From positions 6,510,001-6,574,000 of the forward strand of contig NZ_CP032543.1 in NCBI RefSeq assembly GCF_003610995.1: a stretch of DNA of 64,000 bases. Reading direction: 5' to 3'. The notes under the pieces are model-generated. The model was not told the DNA's origin. It was given only the letters and a program-made list of their open reading frames with translations, and did no database searches. The stretch is from Streptomyces griseus subsp. griseus. Lineage in GTDB: Bacteria; Actinomycetota; Actinomycetes; Streptomycetales; Streptomycetaceae. Numbering within the stretch: position 1 is the stretch's first letter; each line of letters opens with the position of its first letter. Below are positions 61,972 to 64,000 of the stretch, piece after piece. A program made the position numbers and the translations under genes.

Positions 61972-62474
61972 CCGACGACATCGTGGCCTCGGTGGTGCGG
62001 CAGTGGCAGACCGTCAACCCTGATCTCGACACCGGACCGATGGAGATCATCGGCCGGATCAACCGCTGCGCCGCCCTGCTCCAGCAGGCGGAGGACGCCC
62101 CGCTGCGCTCAGCCGGACTGACCCGCGCCGAGTTCGACCTCCTCGGCGCCGTACGCCGTACCGACCGGGAACTCACCCCGGGCGAGCTCGCCCGGGAGAC
62201 CTTCTCCTCCGGCGCCGCCGTCACCAAGCGGCTGCGGGCCCTCCAGGAACGCGGCCTGGTGGACCGGCGCGGCGACGAACGCGACCGCCGGGTGGCCCAC
62301 GTCCGCCTCACCGGCGAGGGCCGTACGCTGGTGGACCGGCTGCTCCCCGAGCAACTCGCTTACGAGCGCGTGGTGCTCTCGGGTCTCGACGAGCGGAGCC
62401 GGGATGAACTGGGCTCCCGGCTCAGCGAGTTGCTGGTGCAGCTGGAGGGGCGGATCGGCGGAGCGCGCCGCTGA
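61968..62474 (+). CDS. MarR-family transcriptional regulator
   Basis: A 168-residue regulator with the winged-helix signature LTPGELARETFSSGAAVTKR and LQERGLVDRRGDERDRRVAH, plus the N- and C-terminal dimerisation helices. It overlaps the FUSC exporter gene by four bases, so it probably controls that operon, repressing it until a phenolic or lipophilic ligand is bound. The operator is likely the AT-rich dyad before the FUSC gene. Confidence 0.93.
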   Translation: MTDDIVASVVRQWQTVNPDLDTGPMEIIGRINRCAALLQQAEDAPLRSAGLTRAEFDLLGAVRRTDRELTPGELARETFSSGAAVTKRLRALQERGLVDRRGDERDRRVAHVRLTGEGRTLVDRLLPEQLAYERVVLSGLDERSRDELGSRLSELLVQLEGRIGGARR

Positions 62475-62530
62475 GCAAGCTGCACGGACACGCCCAGCCG
62501 CACGGCGCTGAGCGACCCGCTCGTACGGGG

Positions 62531-63295
62531 TCAGTCCGGAGGCGCCGGTGCCAGCAGCGCCGCCGACTCCCTTAGACGCTCCGCCCGTTCGGCCAGCGTC
62601 ACATCGTCCGAACGGTCCGCCGGGGCCGCGGCCACCAGGGCGAGCCGGTCCCGCCAGCTGGACCCGGCCAGGGAGACGGCGACCGTGGTCATGCCCGGGA
62701 CGGACGCGCCCCGGCTGACCGCGTGGCCGGCCTCACGGACCAGCACCAGCTCGTGCAGCAGAGCCGTCCGCGAGGTGAGCGTCGCCGAAGTGACCGGCTC
62801 CAGCTCCTCGCACGGGTACAGCGCGCACACCTGATCCGCCGTCATCCGGGAGAGCAGCAGCAGCCCGCCCGACCCCGCGTGGGCCGGACCGGTGCGCCCC
62901 AACTCCAGTGCCACGCGCACCGGATGGGGCGACTCACGGCCGTCGGTGACGATGACCTGGTCCCCGATGAGCGCCGCACTCCACACCGTCTCACCGGTCC
63001 GCCGGGCCGCGTCCGCCAGCACCGGCCCCAGCCGGTCGCGGGCCGCGCGGCCGAAACCGGCCGGCCGGCCGAGCCGCACCAGCTCCGGGCCCGCCGCGTA
63101 GCCGCGCCCCGAGGTGTCCCGGATCGCGAACCCCCGGCTCTCCAGGGTGGTCAGCACCCGGTGTGCGGTGGACCGTCCGACACCGAGGCGCTCGGCGGCC
63201 TCGGTGACGGTGAGGGTGTCATGGGTGAGGAAGAGCCGCATGGCGCGGAGCCCCGTATCCAGCGAAGCGATCGTGTAGTCACCTGTCGCCGTCAT
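62531..63295 (-). CDS. IclR-family transcriptional regulator
   Basis: A 254-residue regulator. The N-terminal helix-turn-helix is LTVTEAAERLGVGRSTAHRV with LTTLESRGFAIRDTSGRGYA. The GAF-like effector domain includes AARRTGETVWSAALIGDQVI and HAGSGGLLLLSRM. The ~30-residue tail is Ala/Asp-rich. It is convergent with the MarR gene and divergent from the gene at 63862. Its target is unknown; IclR proteins usually sense carboxylic or aromatic acids. Confidence 0.92.
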   Translation of the reverse strand: MTATGDYTIASLDTGLRAMRLFLTHDTLTVTEAAERLGVGRSTAHRVLTTLESRGFAIRDTSGRGYAAGPELVRLGRPAGFGRAARDRLGPVLADAARRTGETVWSAALIGDQVIVTDGRESPHPVRVALELGRTGPAHAGSGGLLLLSRMTADQVCALYPCEELEPVTSATLTSRTALLHELVLVREAGHAVSRGASVPGMTTVAVSLAGSSWRDRLALVAAAPADRSDDVTLAERAERLRESAALLAPAPPD

Positions 63296-63861
63296 GGTTC
63301 CGCCCGCTCCCTCTCGTCACTCCGGGTGCCCGCCGACGCCGTCGCGCGGCGGTGTCGACCGCCATGATCCCCGCTGCGGCACCGTACGCGCGGAGTGCTC
63401 GGCGGGTGCGGGAGGACCGTGGCTGTATACGCGTCAGCGCGGCGATTTTCCGGTTCACCCTCCGCGTGTTCAGGAATCTGCTCCTTTCGATCCGGTTCGA
63501 TCGCCTGTGCCTCTGTCCTGTTATGCGGTACGAAGTCGGTTCCGGGGAGGATGTATTGACCGGTTATCACCTCGTACGGGCTCCCCGTTGTCCCGCTGGT
63601 CGGTACGGGGGAGTGGGTACGTGGTCGATTTTCGGCCTCCGTCACTCCATGCACACGCTCCACAGCGGTGCGTGCGAAAACTGGCGAGTGTATTCCTCTT
63701 CACGGGCTCCCGCAGGGGGTTGGGTGAATATGCCGATCCCCTGTTCTGATCTGGCTAAGCTCACGCGCAGTGAAGTCGAGTTGATGCGAATTCGAGCACT
63801 TGTTCATGAGTCTCCGCTCACGTGCGTATACATCCCGGAATCAACCGCCAGAGGGTTTTAG
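63296..63861 (+). other. Long AT-richer leader region before the last gene
   Basis: The 566 bases contain no convincing gene; an apparent open frame through much of it has poor third-position GC and no ribosome-binding site. GC falls to roughly 60 percent in the second half. A TTGACC (-35-like) lies at 63556-63561 without a good -10. The region probably holds the promoter and a long 5' leader of the gene at 63862 plus the IclR promoter. Confidence 0.5.
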
Positions 63862-64000
63862 ATGGTCCGTGTTGAATCACCGCCGACCGACAGAGAAGTC
63901 CCCGTCGTCCGCGTAGTCCTGCCGCCCGTGGTCCTGCTGGCCGGCGCCACCGCCGCCGGGGCGGCCCTGGTGGTCCCGGCCGCGCGGATACCAGTCGCCG
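63862..64000 (+). CDS. Start of a probable membrane protein (5' part only)
   Basis: Only the first ~46 residues are in the window. The frame opens at the ATG at 63862 with AGAGGG about 8 bases upstream, has strong codon bias, and encodes a polar start (MVRVESPPTDREVPVVRV) followed by a hydrophobic segment (VLLAGATAAGAALVVPAAR) that is a likely transmembrane helix. The long AT-rich leader and this layout recall Streptomyces membrane sensor kinases, but too little is visible for an assignment. Confidence 0.6.
   Translation, partial: MVRVESPPTDREVPVVRVVLPPVVLLAGATAAGAALVVPAARIPVA

Noticed and set aside
63352..63861. A 169-residue plus-strand open frame before the last gene
   Set aside because: It lacks third-position GC bias, a ribosome-binding site and recognisable features, and ends exactly where the real gene starts.

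Overview
The window is high-GC actinobacterial DNA with strong third-position GC bias, GTG and TTG starts, a CYP157/CYP154-type P450 pair, a class F sortase and DUF2254, DUF305 and DUF3105 proteins. It most likely comes from a Streptomyces chromosome. I see no rRNA, IS element, phage or CRISPR array. One tRNA (Leu, GAG) lies at 18301-18388.

Region 1 (1-8076) is a sugar-uptake and catabolic locus. It holds the end of a ribose-type permease, a lipoprotein binding protein, a Gfo/Idh/MocA dehydrogenase, a TIM-barrel isomerase and a 1239-residue secreted protein (sugar dehydrogenase-like, PKD, CBM6-like, ThuA-like and DUF1080 domains). Together they look like oxidative (3-keto-sugar) glycoside breakdown. 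Region 2 (8169-15661) is a seven-gene, largely overlapping operon of the ebo type: inositol-phosphate-synthase-like enzyme, UbiA prenyltransferase, TIM-barrel isomerase, EboA, TatD hydrolase, EboE and a phosphodiesterase/phosphatase-type enzyme. A Tat-exported TIM-barrel protein with a Gly/His linker follows. This is the best candidate for a poorly described system: a metabolite- or lipid-precursor pathway working across the membrane.

Region 3 (16889-25014) holds a DUF2254 membrane protein, tRNA-Leu and a ribose operon (LacI regulator, RbsA, a permease-binding protein fusion, RbsK, RbsD) preceded by two identical palindromic operator candidates 22 bp apart and followed by a strong hairpin. 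Region 4 (25015-34000) is mixed: a frameshifted remnant, N-formylglutamate amidohydrolase, sphingomyelinase, a class F sortase with a probable partner, a two-component system, a truncated NTPase and a glycosyltransferase-fold-like protein. Region 5 (34055-36606) is the P450 pair, the first member lacking the ExxR arginine.

Region 6 (37142-44438) is a choline/glycine-betaine operon: BetB, BetA, ABC ATPase, tandem-duplicated permease and binding lipoprotein. Region 7 (44488-53254) holds a third P450, a LuxR regulator, secreted proteins, an aspartate/alanine-exchanger-type carrier and a coupled pair of exported, membrane-anchored proteins (one VWA). Region 8 (53325-57640) is the xylose locus: xylB and xylA diverge around candidate operators, and a ROK regulator converges on xylA. 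Region 9 (57733-64000) holds DUF305/DUF3105 genes, a decayed scramblase-like gene with a 19-bp duplication, a FUSC-MarR operon, an IclR regulator and the start of a membrane protein.

Starts were chosen by ribosome-binding-site fit and overlap with neighbours. All family names come from reading the translations, without any database search.
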